A DNA stretch of 64,000 bases from Eonycteris spelaea. Lineage: Eukaryota; Chordata; Mammalia; Chiroptera; Pteropodidae. Made by a program: the position numbers and the translations under genes. Shown here one piece after another: positions 42,401 to 55,011 of this stretch (its first letter is position 1; each line of letters opens with the position of its first letter). Location: assembly GCA_003508835.1 (NCBI GenBank), contig PUFA01000288.1, forward strand, positions 1,302,001 to 1,366,000. Direction: 5' to 3'. The notes under the pieces are model-generated. The model ran no database searches, had not been told where the DNA came from, and saw only the letters and a program-made list of their open reading frames with translations.

Positions 42401-45400
42401 CAACTTGTTTCCTGTGTGAAGTCCAAGAGCTGGCTCAGGACAGGGCAGCATTTTCCTGGTGTGAGTTGGTCCTAGTACTGGCCCTTCCAAGGGCCCCTGG
42501 TCCAGGGCTCAATGAGTCAAAGTAGAAATTTTACCCTAGTTCTTTCTTTCTTCCTGTTAGTTTTACCCTCATCCTTGGACACGTTATGGCTACAGAGCCA
42601 TCATATTAGTAAGAGCTGAGAGGGCCATGACACTGGGTCAAGCATCTGCCCTGGGCACGTGGGCACATGTGAGCCTGGCTGCCAAACTCCTGAGCATGTA
42701 CCTAGAAGGCTACTCTCTGCTCCTGGGCCCTGGGGCTGTGCCAAGCAACTGAGTCCAGAACGAGAGGCCCTGTGGTGTGGTGAGTTTCATAGAAAAGGCC
42801 AGGGCTGGTTCTTTCACTTGTGCTACTCCAGCTATCTATGTGGCTGCCCATAGTGACTCCTAATAGCACCTGGACATTTATGTGGGCATGGGTGGGTCAG
42901 GTTTCTGAGTAGGCCAGAGACGTTAATGCTCCCAGCCACAGTGACTAGTATAGGCTAGGGTAGCTTGGCAGAGGGGAGGCAGGGCTCTGGGGAAGGAGGC
43001 CAGCAGCTGGCATTGAGCTGGCTTATGTCCAGCATGAGCATGTGAGAGGTGAAGGGACCATTCTGTGGGACAGCTGTATGGCTTTGGGGCTTAGAACAGT
43101 TGCAGATTCAGCTCAGAGCTTTATTTCTTTAGCTCGGCTCTAACAAACCCAGAGTAGTGCTTATCCCTCTCAGTTATTCCCCCTTAGAGTAGTATTCAGA
43201 GAAGAAAGTCTAATAGAATATCTGGTACTTTGCAGAGCAGAAGAGCATTTCTGGACATGTAGTGGTGTAGAGCGGGGCCAAGACTGGGGTACCAGAAAAC
43301 TGTGCTCCTGTCAGTCAGTTTAGGGACTTCAGAAGCTCAGGGCTCCACTAAGTGTGATTGGGAAAGAATGTGGAACTGGCAGACGAGAGACCCAGGTAAG
43401 CCCATCCCCTGCCAGGCCCTGCTTTCTGCATCTCTGCAGCTGTACCGCGTTTCCAGCAGCCTGGCCAAGAAGCCTCAGATAGGAGGGAGCTGGGCAGACA
43501 GGGCCCAGAAGCAGAGCTGCTCTGGGGGTGGAGCCTGTAAACTCCGCAAAGCTCAGGCCTGGCTCCACCCCTTCCCTGCCTGGAGCTCAAAAGGATGACA
43601 TCACTCAGACTGAGGCTCCAGCCTGGATAGGCTTCAATAGCAGAGAAGCCAGCATCTGCAGGGCCCAAGGACTTCCGGGTCTGCTTTTCGGTGGTGGTTC
43701 TCCGCTCCTCTCCTGAATCTTATTTGGCTCTAGCGGGGTCTCTGCTTTGGGGACTGGGAGATGGCAGCTGGCTATTCAGACTTCTGGGTCTGGGACTCTG
43801 GCTCTTCCACAAGAGACCAATCCCTTGGGTGACCCATCCAATCACCCTCTCTCAGCACACCCCTCCTCCTCCACATCCCCATGTCTTTCCCTTGCCAGCA
43901 CTGGCTGCACTTCATTGTTCTGAGGCACCCTGGAGAAGGACAGGATCCCTAGTTCTGACCTGTCAGCAGTCATCCCACAGCAAACCCAATGTCCCCCTCC
44001 CCGTGGGTCCACGGCCCCTCCCCCACCCAAACCCTACTGGGTGCTTATGTCGCCTGCTTGAGGAGCATATGCTTGGCTGGTTGCTTGGTGTCTGCTGTTT
44101 ATCCGTCTCTTCCTACTTAACTTCTGTTTCTGCTTGGCCCATCTGGCTCCTCTGGTACCTGTCTTTCTTGCGATGCGCCTCCACTCCGCTGCTGTGCTCC
44201 CACCCAGCTCCTCTCCCTCCATCCCTTCCCTCCCAGCTCAGGGATCTTGTCCACTCTGGGGCCACTGGCCCTTGACCTTGGGTGTAGAAGCAGTGAGGGA
44301 CTCCTCTAGCCTGTGGACTGTCCAGGCACATTGGGGAGCTTGATGTTGGGGTCACTTTGGCATCTTAGGAATGCCACTGAGGGAAAAAGTGTGTAGTGGA
44401 GGGCAGTGTGAGAGGGGCCTTTGCACTAAGGAGAGGGCTTGGTCCTTTCCTTAGTAAAAACACCCTCTTTTCAGGTCTTTCTGAGCTTCCTTCTTACCAG
44501 AGGGCATTCTTGGAGTGGGGGTCACCCAAGCCAGAAGCCTATAGATGATGTTCTCCATCTGCAGCAGTGGATGGCAGCAAGAGGGAGTGCGGCCATGGAA
44601 GCCCAAGGTTCTTTTTACCCAGAACCCCAGGGTGCACCCAGTTAGTTTCTGTTGAGAAGGGGCTGTGGCAGGATGGTGGGTTGGGCAAAGAGGAAATAGC
44701 AGTAGCAAAAAGCTTCAAGGAGCTCACAGTGGGCACTAAGGGGAGAAGGAACGGCCCTCCCCTGCACCAGCTGGGCTCTGCGGGGGGTTAGTCCCACCCG
44801 AGTGCAACACAGGTGCTAGGCACTAGGCTTAGTGCTCTGAGTCAGTGCTCTGCCTCCTCTGCCCCTTCTACCAGCTGGCGCACTCAGGCACACACGTGCA
44901 CACCCTTGTCATGGCTCACACTCACCCCTCCAACGCAGCTTGCTCCCTTCTGGATGTGATATGGCAGCTATGGCGTCCCTGGGACTCATAAAGGCTGGAG
45001 ATGCCGAGAGGAGAACGGAGAAGAGCTGGAACCCCACAGGGCCAGGCTGTCCTTCACCTGCCTCTCTGGACCTGGCTTGTCTCCTCAGGCTCAGGCTGGC
45101 TGCCGAGGAGGCTGCACTGGGCCAGGAGTCAACAAGGCTCCATGTGCTCCCTATAAGCATCTGCTTCCTGTGGAAACCTGCAGGGCTTGGCTACCAGGCC
45201 TCGCCGTGTGCCTGCTCCTCTAGGGCTCTGCTCTCTGTCTCTGTTTCTCCATCTGCTGCTCCATCAGCTCCTGGCTCACCCCTCTCAGCCTCTTTATTTT
45301 TCTCCCAGAGGCTTCTTCCTGCCCCTCGTTTCCCCCTCCTTTCTTCCTGTCTATCCAACCACCTTTACACCACAGTCCCTGAGGTCTTCCTTCCTCCTTT

Positions 45401-45440
45401 GTCTCTATCCATCATTCTTCCTCTTGCTTCTCTGCCATTT
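42401..45440. other. Unassigned, GC-richer; no gene supported
   Basis: The most GC-rich part of the window outside repeats, but I see no clear CpG island. The frames 43302-43598, 43691-44275 (194 aa) and 44940-45542 (200 aa) are Ser/Leu/Pro-rich and the last ends in a CT repeat; they look like chance frames. Unrecognised exons cannot be ruled out. Confidence 0.4.
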
Positions 45441-45447
45441 TCCCCTA

Positions 45448-45449
<2 letters not shown>

Positions 45450-45501
<52 letters not shown>
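45450..45501 (+). repeat. (TC)n microsatellite
   Basis: About 50 bases of uninterrupted TC/CT. Confidence 0.95.
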
Positions 45502-45503
<2 letters not shown>

Positions 45504-45859
45504 CCCCCATATATATTCAGTGGCTCCTTGAAAATCCACTAGAAGTCTAGATTTGCTTCAGGAATGACACTTAGACTCTAGCTCCCTGTCTTTGACTGTA
45601 CTCTGGATTAATTGCCTAGGAAATGTTGGTGAACCGGCCAACCCTTCCATCCAATCATGGCTCACTCTTTGCAAGGCCTTCTCCTCGAGTTTGGAACAAG
45701 GCCACTGTAAGGTGTGTAGGAGCAGCTGGACAGCCTCAGTGCCTCAGTCAGATGACATGGCAGAGGGTACGTACATCTGGGGCAAGGGTCTGCCCTCTAA
45801 GGATCTAAGGGGTTCAGTCCTGGAATAACTTAGGATCTCTAATGACTGATCTTTTGGTG
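45502..45859. other. Unassigned, no gene seen
   Basis: No repeat or gene recognised. Confidence 0.35.
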
Positions 45860-46022
45860 CCTTAACAGTTCTTTTATATCTACTCTATTATCCCCTTACA
45901 ACTCTCATGGGAGGTTCATCAATGAAGAAACTGTGGTGTTCAGACTGGAAGTCCTTCCACCAGTGCCATCTAGCACTTGAGGAATAGAGCTTGAATCAGA
46001 ATCTCGGCTCTGGGATGTTAAG
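45860..46022 (-). repeat. MIR SINE
   Basis: tattatccccttacaactct, caatgaagaaactgtgg and gcttgaatcagaatctcgg read as MIR in reverse. Confidence 0.45.
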
Positions 46023-47324
46023 CCTTTGGCAGATGAATGAGCAGAAAGAACCTGAAAGATGCTGAATGTGGCAGTTAAAAGACAAAGGGGTTAGAAACTG
46101 AGATGACAGAGGGAGAACAGGAAGACAGAGAGGACAGCTAGGCAGTGTGTGTTGTCTGTCACCTCCAGGTGGCTGTTGGTTCTACGATGACCACCAGTGG
46201 CAGGTAGTGGGGATGGGGGTGCTGTATCCTCTTGTCCTCACATGTTAATGGGTCACTCCCTCGGCCCCCATTGTTCCTCTGTCTCCTTCCTCTGCTTATT
46301 TATCATCCGGTCTCATGATTCCTTCTCTGTTTTTTTTTTTTTTCCTTTTTCATACCACCTTCGGGTCACCTGCCTGTCTTTTGTCTGCCTCCTTTGAGTC
46401 TGGCCCTTCCTCAGCCCATTTCTCTTCTGTCTTTCCCATTCTTTTACCTCTCTTTGCTCCCTGACCTCCTCCTCATAAGCCCAACTCTCTGGCATCTGTC
46501 TCTCTTTGACAAGGTAACTGGTGTAGTCTGTAGGTAGCGGGGATGTACTCAGGAGCAGGGTACATGTAGGAGTGGGCCAGAGCTGGTCTGATTTTAATCT
46601 AAACTTGGAAGAGGCACCCTGTGCACCTTCCTCCTTTATGAGCACCACAGGAGTGTTCAGTTTGGCCCCACCCAATGTATACCTGCAGCAGGGTCGTGCC
46701 CCAGCCATAAAGACTTACCTCGAAGCCCCATTATTGGACCCTTCGGCAGCCCCTGACACCCTCTCTCCTGCCCACACAGGCCACCATCTTTTAGCCAAAG
46801 AGAATGAACTGCCTCTCATCTCCCTGGCTTGGCTTGGCTTTTCTTTCACACCAGGTACTTCTTTGTTTTTACTCCTGAGCCAATGTCTTAATTTTTTTTT
46901 CTGAATTTTTCTTTTTTTAAAATTTCTTTCCAGAAAACAAAATGAAAAGAAAACTATTAAGCCCTTCAAAACCCACTCTGTTTTAAACACTCTTTCCCAC
47001 AAAAGAGCTTCTGTACATCTGGTCCTCAGTTGGGGAGTGGGCACCAGCATGCCCCTTGGTGCTCTTTCATCTGTTCTCACTCTTCCTCTTTTGCTGAATC
47101 CTGTCTTTTGTGTCTTGAGCTCTGGGTCCTCATGTACTATAAGCGGATGGAATGATGCTTGAAATTGGAGCCTCCAAGGCCACTTGTCCCTGGGGTGTAG
47201 GGTACTGTGACATCTTAGGAGAACGGTGAACCTGGTGGAGAATTTTTTCCTTAGATTTCACATAGAAGGCCATGAAGGAGCATCTAGTGCTGAAAGAGCT
47301 TAGTGAAGTCCCAGCTCAGCTCAG
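46023..47324. other. Unassigned, no gene seen
   Basis: Contains T-rich runs at 46329-46341 and 46886-46921. A pyrimidine-rich tract ending tttctttccag (46922-46932) looks like a splice acceptor, but no exon could be shown behind it. Confidence 0.35.
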
Positions 47325-47500
47325 CTGAGTCCAGCTGTGAGGTCTTAGGCCAGCCAGTCTCTCTGAGCCTCAGGTTCTTATCTGTAAAGAAGGAGAAATA
47401 ATAATCCCATCTAATAGCATTGTTGAGAAGATTAAATGAGAAAACAGAAGTGTAAGCTCTCTGTAAATTATAAAGAGCTCTAGAGAAGTTATTATTTATG
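47325..47500 (+). repeat. MIR SINE
   Basis: gtgaggtcttaggccagcc, gagcctcaggttcttatctg, aatcccatctaatagcattg and gattaaatgagaaaacag. Confidence 0.7.
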
Positions 47501-47984
47501 GAGCAGACACGGAGTGTTAAGATGTTGGGACAAAAAGAACAGAGGAAGATGGCAGGCAGCACTTGTCTTCTAAGAAGCTCAGTGAGGGAATTCTGAGAAA
47601 GAACCCGGGACGTCAGCAGAGGGGAGGAGAGAGCTCCACACCCTCTATCTGTAATCTCATCATTTGCTTGGACAGACACAGCCTGTGTGCCACAGCACTC
47701 AAACTCTTGCCTTTGGGTTGCAGAGATGTGAGAATAGGGTCAACACATCCAGGTATGAAGGTGAGGCCCTGGCAGGAGAGAGGATGGATATCGTAGAGCA
47801 GCTTGATTTCCTCCATAGGTAAGAAGACGGAAGGCAGGATAGTGGTTTGAAGACAGGCACCAAAAACATAATATCACTACAAGATTAACAACCAAAGTGG
47901 GTAAAGGAAATGTTAAAAGGCATTGAGAAATCCTTTGTCCTTGTCTACTGCATGAGAGCAGCAGGCTGACTTTAATGCTTCTGT
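47501..47984. other. Unassigned, no gene seen
   Basis: No repeat or gene recognised. Confidence 0.35.
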
Positions 47985-48112
47985 CTGTGTTATATCCTTG
48001 TGGAATTGTAAGTTCCTCCTGGACAAGGACCTTGTCGTTTTGAAGTACATTTCTGCACTATGCCTTGCAGATGCATCCACTTAATACATATTACTTGACT
48101 GAGTGATTGGAA
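47985..48112 (+). repeat. L2 LINE 3' fragment
   Basis: gtaagttcctcctggacaag and gaccttgtcgttttgaag match the L2 3' phrase around agggcagggaccttgtctg. Confidence 0.45.
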
Positions 48113-48404
48113 AAGAGTGGAAACAAAGAGAGAGGGAAATAAGAGGTGAACCGTTTTTATAGAATTTGTTGTATGGAAGACCTGAGCATCCAGCTCTTGT
48201 ACTGATTGGAACACAATTTTAATTCAACTTCAAGCCTGAAAAGAAATCACAGAACCAACAGATCTTGCCTTATCTCTTTATATTTTGGCAGGATCTGAAC
48301 AGGATAGGAACATCTGACTATTGGGGGTGGTAGGTGTTGCTGGATCTAGGAGGGAGACATGGAATGGATTTAAGGAACTACAGAGCTCAGAGAAGCAATG
48401 TGGA

Positions 48405-48555
48405 ATATTAGAACAGACCATTTGGTCCAATGATTATAGAAGAGGAAACTGAGACACCAAAAGGCTAAGTGACTTGCTGAAGACCACCCGGCTTGTTAGT
48501 GGCAGAACTGGGAACAGAACCAAGGTCTTCTGACTCCCAACCTTGAGCTCTTCCC
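48405..48555 (-). repeat. MIR SINE
   Basis: gaggaaactgagacaccaaa, gtgacttgctgaagaccacc, gttagtggcagaactggg and ccaaggtcttctgactccca: clear MIR in reverse. Confidence 0.75.
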
Positions 48556-49185
48556 AGGACTAGAACTACCTCCTCAGACATGATTCTGAAAGGGGACAGG
48601 ACATCATAACAAGGCTGAGCTGGGGGTCTATTTCTAATGTGGAGGGGGAGGTGAGACAGAATCTGAGACAGAGAATGGGTGGGGTCCTCCAGTAAACCTG
48701 ACCTGACGTAGACTTTCAGCTCAGCCTTGTTGTGATGTAGTTGTGAGGGCTTCTCCAGGAAGCAGAAATTAGTGAGGAAAGTTTGGAGAGGGCACAGCCT
48801 GCATCAGGGATAGCTTAAATATAAAGGTCCCACCCCCAGGCTTCACTGATGACCCTTCTTTTGCATTCAGGCTTGGCGAGGATGCCAGTCTTCTCTGCCT
48901 GTAGTTGGAGGAAGAGATGGTGTGAGAGCCTTGTTCTGGTTTCTGGCTTGTTGGCTGTGACTCCTGGTCTCTTGCTTGGGTGGAACCAGAAGGGTAGGAA
49001 GAATGGAAAAAGAAAAGAAATAAAAATAGCTGGAGAATGAGAGATGCCCATCTGCTACGTGGGTGAGGGAGCCCTGAGGCAGGAGAAGACTGCTTGGACT
49101 GTCAGCTAAGAGGCTGTATTGGGAATTCCTGGCTTTGACAGGCCATGAGGAGTTCAGAGAATAGAAAACAGATTAATTTGGGGTC
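48556..49185. other. Unassigned, no gene seen
   Basis: No repeat or gene recognised. Confidence 0.35.
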
Positions 49186-49335
49186 CCGTTAAATTTGGGC
49201 TTAAGTCCTGTTTGCTCTGGGACAAATTACCTAACCTCTATGAGCTCAGTTTCTCACTCCATAATATGGGTGGTAATTACATCAACCTTAAGGAGTTATT
49301 GTGAAGATTAAATGAATAAAGGCACTAGAATTCCT
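49186..49335 (+). repeat. MIR SINE
   Basis: gctctgggacaaattaccta, gagctcagtttctcactcc and gtgaagattaaatgaataaa. Confidence 0.7.
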
Positions 49336-49845
49336 AGAACATTGCAGGTGTTTCTAAATGGCGGTTCCCTTCCTTTCCATAATCACAGCCAGGTCCAGCC
49401 CCCTCCCTTTGCTCTCCAAGCTTCTGAGAGCAGAGGAAACCAGGCAACCTTCTCAAAACACATGCTCTGGTTGTTTTGGTGTTGGAGGATCCACTGATTC
49501 CCGTCAAGGGTCCTCTTCCCACAGGAGCTTCCAAGGATTCACCACCAGGCAATTTTAGAGCCCTGGGTCACAGATGAGAGCCCTCTACTTTCATACACAT
49601 GTTTTAAAAACAAGAGTGCAAAGTGATCACTATAGTGGATGCTGGGGTTTGAAAGAAATCAAACTGCTGCTTTGAAACCACATGTTACAGAATGCACAGT
49701 GGCAGGGGGCGTTTTTGGCCATGAGGGCCCTGAACCCCAAAGTCCTACCCTGAGGTTCTTGCTCTTGTCTTGAGAGGTGAACAGGTCACACCCATGTGAC
49801 TTTGGGTCCTTCTACTACCTGCTAGCACCTCACTAAGGGATGGAA
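49336..49845. other. Unassigned, no gene seen
   Basis: No repeat or gene recognised. Confidence 0.35.
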
Positions 49846-50035
49846 TTTCTAGGCAGACAGACACAAATTCAGCTTTATGACTTCCTGGTTGCATGACTTG
49901 GGCAAGTGGTTTGACCTGTCTAACCTCAGTTTCCTCACCTGGAAAAATCCTCAGTTTCCTCATCTGGAAAAAGAGGACAATACCTCACTCAGAAGGTTGC
50001 TTCAAAGATTAACTTGAGATAAGCACACTGTTTAA
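49846..50035 (+). repeat. MIR SINE with internal 25-bp tandem duplication
   Basis: gcatgacttgggcaagtgg core. The cctcagtttcctcacctgg segment is present twice in tandem (49924-49948 and 49949-49973) with two mismatches. Confidence 0.75.
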
Positions 50036-50880
50036 TTACCATCCAATTATTGGTAACAGGATGGTTTTTTTAGATAATGAGAATGTTAAATAGCACTTAC
50101 AATCAGACTGGTGAACTGGTGATCTTGACACTGGAGAGGCTTTAACCTGCTTCATCAGCCTCTAACCTCATCTATCCCTTAGCCTCATTTAAATTAGACC
50201 CAGTGACCATCGATTCCCAATCTCTCAACCCCGCTCCATCAGCCTGACCCTCCATAGTTACTGAATCTTCTGAATGCTCTGCTAGTTGAAACCACATTAC
50301 ACCTGGCTCATAGAAGGTCTTACTTACTCCTTGGGCAAGGGTCAAGTGCTCCTGAACAGAAGTCCCTCGAAGAGGGATGGGTGTCTTTGGGTTTGGGGGT
50401 TGCCTCCCCAAACCCATGGGCCCTCTGCTTGGGGGCTGGCTCAGATCCTTAACTGGCCTTTCAGCTTCCAGGGAGGCTGCTCCATGCAGGACATGAATGT
50501 GACCAACCCTTTGCCCCTGGTGACCCTTGTCCTCTCACAGTAGACCCTTTTACACCTCAATTAGCCACTTAGGAAGAAGAAAGAGCAAGTGAGAGCTGGG
50601 GAAATCTGTCCAGACCTTGATGAATAGTTTCCCAAGCCTGCTGTTGCCATGGCAGCCAGCTGGGAACACCGTTTCCAGGGCCTGAGGCACTCAGACATGG
50701 ATGGGGGTGGGGGCTGCCCTGCTGGGCTGCTGCCCACTCGCCTTCCCCCACCCTGGCCTCCTGGCTCCCTTAGCAACAGCCATCATCATTGCCATCGCAA
50801 CCACCACTCCAGCTTTTGCACTGCCTAGGAGCAGTGTCCAAGGAAGCTTTGGTGGTGGGGAAAGTAGGGAGCGTATATGT
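50036..50880. other. Unassigned, no gene seen
   Basis: GC-moderate. Contains an X-box-like motif (separate entry). No coding exon supported. Confidence 0.35.
50643..50656. promoter_or_regulatory. Candidate RFX X-box
   Basis: gttgccatggcagc fits the RFX-family X-box (two inverted half sites around a 2-bp spacer) with one mismatch in the right half. An additional half site (agcaac) lies at 50772-50777. Function is inferred from the motif only. Confidence 0.4.
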
Positions 50881-50885
50881 GTAGC

Positions 50886-50932
50886 ATGTGTGTGTGTGGT
50901 GTGTGTGGTGTGTGTGTGTGTGTGTGTGTGTG
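50886..50932 (+). repeat. (TG)n microsatellite
   Basis: TG repeat with tggtg interruptions, uninterrupted from about 50909. Confidence 0.93.
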
Positions 50933-51464
50933 TCAGAGTCAGAGCATGAAGTTGGAAAGTAAAAGGCTTGGCAAGCTTAGCCATGATAATTATAAGGATG
51001 CTTCCTAATTACACAGAAAAGAAGCTCATAAACTTGGGGTCAAATGGACCCCTTGGTGATCTGATGGTCATTGCTGAACTTTCAAGAACAAGTTTGTGTA
51101 TCTGGGTGTATGTGAATTTTTCTGAAGAAAAGATTTACAGTTTTAATCGAATTCTCAAAGATTGATTCAAACTATAGTAGGTAAGAACCTTAATTACAGA
51201 GCCTTTTGCTTTTCAGAATCAGAATTATCTTAGGGACTGGTTGATCAGGCAGGCTGTAGAGATATGCTTAGAAGAGGAATGAATACAGTTCAAGGTAGGA
51301 GCATATGGTGTGGCACCCCAGTCCCTACCCACAGATTGCCCCAAGATCTGCCATTCGACTGCTATGGACCTCTGGGAATAGTTCCTGGGAGTATCCCTGC
51401 TAATGCTATCCCAAGTATCCTGTCCCTCGCACCCTCCTCTGGATCTCTGGGCTACCTGTGCAAA

Positions 51465-51665
51465 CCAGTAGTGCTTACTGTGTGCCAGGCCCTGAGCTCA
51501 GTGTTTTATAGTTGCAGCATCTCATTTAACCCTCACACAACACTAGAAGGAAGGGTCTCTTACTACTGCCATGTAAAAGGTGAAAATAATGAAACACCAG
51601 AAAAATTTAAGTGATTTTCCCGGGTTTATACAGAGAAGTGAGGGCCAGCTTAGTGGAGAAGTTCG
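51465..51665 (-). repeat. MIR SINE
   Basis: cttactgtgtgccaggccct, gcatctcatttaaccctcac, then aggtgaaaataatgaaacac: MIR in reverse. Confidence 0.65.
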
Positions 51666-51689
51666 GAGCACCACCCTGGAGCAGAGTGC

Positions 51690-51855
51690 TGGAGTCCCAG
51701 CCCAGCCACAGCCTTGTTAGCCATGTGGCCTGGGCCTCTGCTCTTGCAGCTTGGAATCAAGGGCGCTGATAATTCCTACCCCAAAGGACCGTTATGGGAT
51801 TTAAAAGAGTTAACATTGTATTTGAAAAGTGCTTAGAACAGTATTGATCACCAGA
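51690..51855 (+). repeat. MIR SINE
   Basis: gagtgctggagtcccagc head, then ttgttagccatgtggcctg, gataattcctaccccaaag and gtgcttagaacagtattg. It directly follows an oppositely oriented MIR. Confidence 0.65.
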
Positions 51856-51979
51856 TCAGATGGGGTGAAACAGAGAGTAAATTCAGCCACAGGTCTGCAC
51901 AATTCTAAAGTTTAGATGCCACACTGATAAGGTTTTAAGGGAGGGTTTTGTAATCCTAATGCCAGGGCTGGATCATGAC

Positions 51980-52142
51980 ACAAGAAAGAAACACAGGCTC
52001 TAGGCTTGGTGCTGCCACTTAATAAGTGAGTGGGGCTGAGCTGTGCAGGCTTCTGGAGCCTCAGTGTCCCTTCCTCTAAAGAAGAGGAGTAATAATGCAC
52101 CATGTTTGCTTGAGGGCTAGTGTGTGTAATAATCACTATCGA
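51980..52142 (+). repeat. MIR SINE
   Basis: gcttggtgctgccacttaat, gagcctcagtgtcccttcc and gaggagtaataatgcacc. Confidence 0.6.
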
Positions 52143-53334
52143 TTACATGAAGATCAAAGTGAAACAAGATTGGGCAAAGTTCTTGTAAATTCAGCCATGC
52201 TACAGAAATGTACTCAGTACCTGCACTGAGTTCTTGTTCATGCCCAATCGGCTGGCTGTTCAGGCAGCAGTGTGCCCAATGTGACACCCCCTGCAGGCAA
52301 GTGGCGGGTGGATGGCACAGTGCCTTCGGGTACCCATGTGCCTGGGTCAGCAGCCAAAGTGAGAATGCTTAGGAATTCCATAGAGAGAACAGAAAGGAGT
52401 GGGGCCCAGCTGCCTCAGGCTTTGTTGGCAGGGGGAGAGGGAGGCAGGTGCTGGTGTGAGGCCAGAGAGGGAGTGAGGGAAAGGGAGTGTGGTGTAGCCA
52501 CACAACACCCTTCAGGCCATGCCAGGCTGGGTGGCATCCTTCTTTGCGAGGAGGGTAATTAGTGGGAATTAGAATAAGCTTTCTTAGTCACTGCTGAGGA
52601 GAAACACAGCAAGGTATTACCCAATCAGCTAATGGAGGGTTTGTAGTCATCTCTAGGCTGCTGGCGAGGAGCAATTTCATGTCCCCTTTTCTTTTTGACC
52701 CCAGAAGGCTCACAGTACTGAGAGCAGATGGTGAGGGGGAAGAAGGTGGGTCCTTGTTCTTGAGTCATTTGGCTGCTGGTGTACCTTTTTGGGGTGCTGG
52801 AAGTGTCGCACGCAGCCCGCATCTTGGACAAGTAGGCAGCCTGATAGCAGGGAGGCGAGGGTCAGACAAAGGAGGTGACGCTGTGAATGACTTGCCGCCC
52901 AGTCAGAAGCCATAATTGGAGGTGATTAATCTGTGGAGGAGAGAGCCCTGGGAGTCATCACTGACTCAGGGCTGAGGCTGGCTCACTCCTGGCTGCTCCC
53001 CCGGCCTCACATCATGGGCCCCACTCACAGCCTGAGGGGGCACTGGTTGAAAAGGGTGTGATTCAGAGACAGTTAAAAAAGCAGCGTTTCTTAAGCAGAG
53101 GAGCCTCTGAGATTCTGAATCAAAGCTTTGTTCTCTAACCCTTTCATTTTCCAATGGTAGCATCAGGAGGTTGGGGGTGGTCTTCTCTGAGAATTAGGAG
53201 CAGGAGCTAGTGTCTGGGATGGACACTGCCAGGATCCTGGACAGGCAAAGCAGTGGTGTGTTCATATCAGAAGTGTGTGTGTGTAGGGGGAGGGGCGTTG
53301 GGGAAACTTCTGTCCTGTGAGATGCTAAGCTAAG
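52143..53334. other. Unassigned, no gene seen
   Basis: GC-moderate. TAAT-containing homeodomain-like words cluster at 52555-52575 and 52912-52930, not enough for a call. Confidence 0.35.
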
Positions 53335-53490
53335 GCTTTATAGTTAAGGAGACGTGGATTTGCAACCCAGCTTGTATTCACTAGCTCTGGACAAGTTACT
53401 CAGACTCTTACATCTCAGTTTCTTCAAGTATTAAAAGAGAATAAAAGTTGTACTCATGGGGTATTATGGGGACTAAATGAGAGGGTATAT
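53335..53490 (+). repeat. MIR SINE
   Basis: agctctggacaagttactca, catctcagtttcttcaag and ggggactaaatgagagg. Confidence 0.65.
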
Positions 53491-54945
53491 GTGAACTGTT
53501 CAGCAGAGCTGGGATGAGACCTGGGATGGGAACAGCAAATTCCCTCTTCCAGGCAGAAGCAACACCAAACATGTGCATTATCAGAAGAAGCCTTGACTCT
53601 TCTTCAACTTATCTCTTCTCTATTCCAAAGAGAAATGGAAAAAAAAAAATTGAACGAAGTTTAGATTATGCATTGTTGTCACAATGGAAGAGTAAGATGG
53701 GGGGACACAAATTGCATATCACCAAAAGAATAGAGTAGAAATCTAAGAAATAAAAGAGGCTGCTTTATTATTGGCAACTGCCTTTGGGGAAGGGACCAAA
53801 AGTGCGCATGTCTTGAAAATGCCCAGCTGGCTTTTGAGGAGACCTAGACGGTGCTGCTCTGTTCTGGTTTAGAGTCTAAGACATTCCTAAGTCAGGAAAC
53901 AAGGAACATTCAGAAGAGTTGGGTATAGAATAAATCAAGATATTTTAATCCAGTTATTTTCATGTTTTCACTCAGGGAGGTCCAGTAGACCTCATGGGCC
54001 TGGGGGCTAGATCTTAAATGGATTTATCAAATGCTTCATGTAAGGCTGGGAAAACAGCAAGCATATGCATTAAAAGAATGTTTAATTCTTTTTCAACTTT
54101 CATTTATCCCAAAGGATAACAAAACTTGATTTTGCATGGCTGCCAGAATGCAAAGATGTAATGATTGACACGAGATGCATATGAACAGGTAGGGATATCA
54201 TTTCTTTAACCTCAAGAACACCCAAGCCAGAGCTCAGCTCCCCAGGTGTCCCAGAGTTCTCATAAGGATCCACAACTGAGGGTGATCCACCCAAAGGGGT
54301 TAGATTCTACCAGGGCTCATCCTGAGATACCCTCTCTCCAGTCTATGTTCTGATTTGTTCCTCTTGCCCTGATACCACCCTGACTGCCTGACCATTCTAG
54401 GACTCTTGACATAAGCCAGCCTATTCGGCAGATGCAAACGGTTCATACAGAGCTCTCCTTCCATTCCCCAGTGTTTATTGTAAAATCGGAAAGAGCAAAG
54501 GTTACTTTTTCAGGAGTATCCCTTAGCAGCTCTGGGCTTTGGGCCAGTCTGATTTCTGGATGCAGACTGTTAGTCACAAGATCTCCAATAACCAGGATAA
54601 TTTAAACATCAGGTTAGGTAGCCATGTAACCAAGATCTTTACCCCTAGAGACCACTAGAAATAAAATTTCAATTCTTACACCTACCTGGGGGTCTGCTCC
54701 TTTCTGGAGGGAGAGGCCTGATAGTATACTGCTTCCTTCTCTGCTCCTAGGAATCCAGTTGTTTTCCCAAAGTCCTGCTCCTCACACATGCTTCAGCCTC
54801 TGCCAGCTGGAGAGCAATAAACTGCTTTCTCCTGAGAAGTTTCCTCCCCACTTACCATTGCTGGGCTGCAGCCTCTTGCCATTTAATGCATGGACAACAA
54901 CAATCAGCATATAAATTGAGCTGCTAATGTAAGAAGAGCAAAGCA

Positions 54946-54951
<6 letters not shown>
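53491..54951. other. Unassigned, no gene seen
   Basis: No repeat or gene recognised. Two stretches (53567-53625 and 54058-54112) share loosely similar words (gcattatcagaaga/gcattaaaagaatg, and ttcttcaact/ttttcaactt), perhaps an old short duplication. Confidence 0.35.

Positions 54952-55007
<56 letters not shown>
54952..55007 (+). repeat. (GA)n microsatellite
   Basis: About 55 bases of uninterrupted GA. Confidence 0.95.

Positions 55008-55011
<4 letters not shown>

Noticed and set aside
43691..44275. 194-aa Leu/Pro/Ser-rich open frame
   Set aside because: GC-rich sequence gives long chance frames; opposite-strand frames are similarly open; no recognised family.
44940..45542. 200-aa open frame
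   Set aside because: Its C-terminal part is translation of a (TC)n repeat; nothing recognisable before it.
46886..46932. Polypyrimidine tract plus AG as a splice acceptor
   Set aside because: No exon with coding or conserved signal follows, and T-rich tracts with AG are frequent.
52555..52930. Cluster of TAAT homeodomain words as an enhancer
   Set aside because: Such words are very common; without conservation data this is not evidence.
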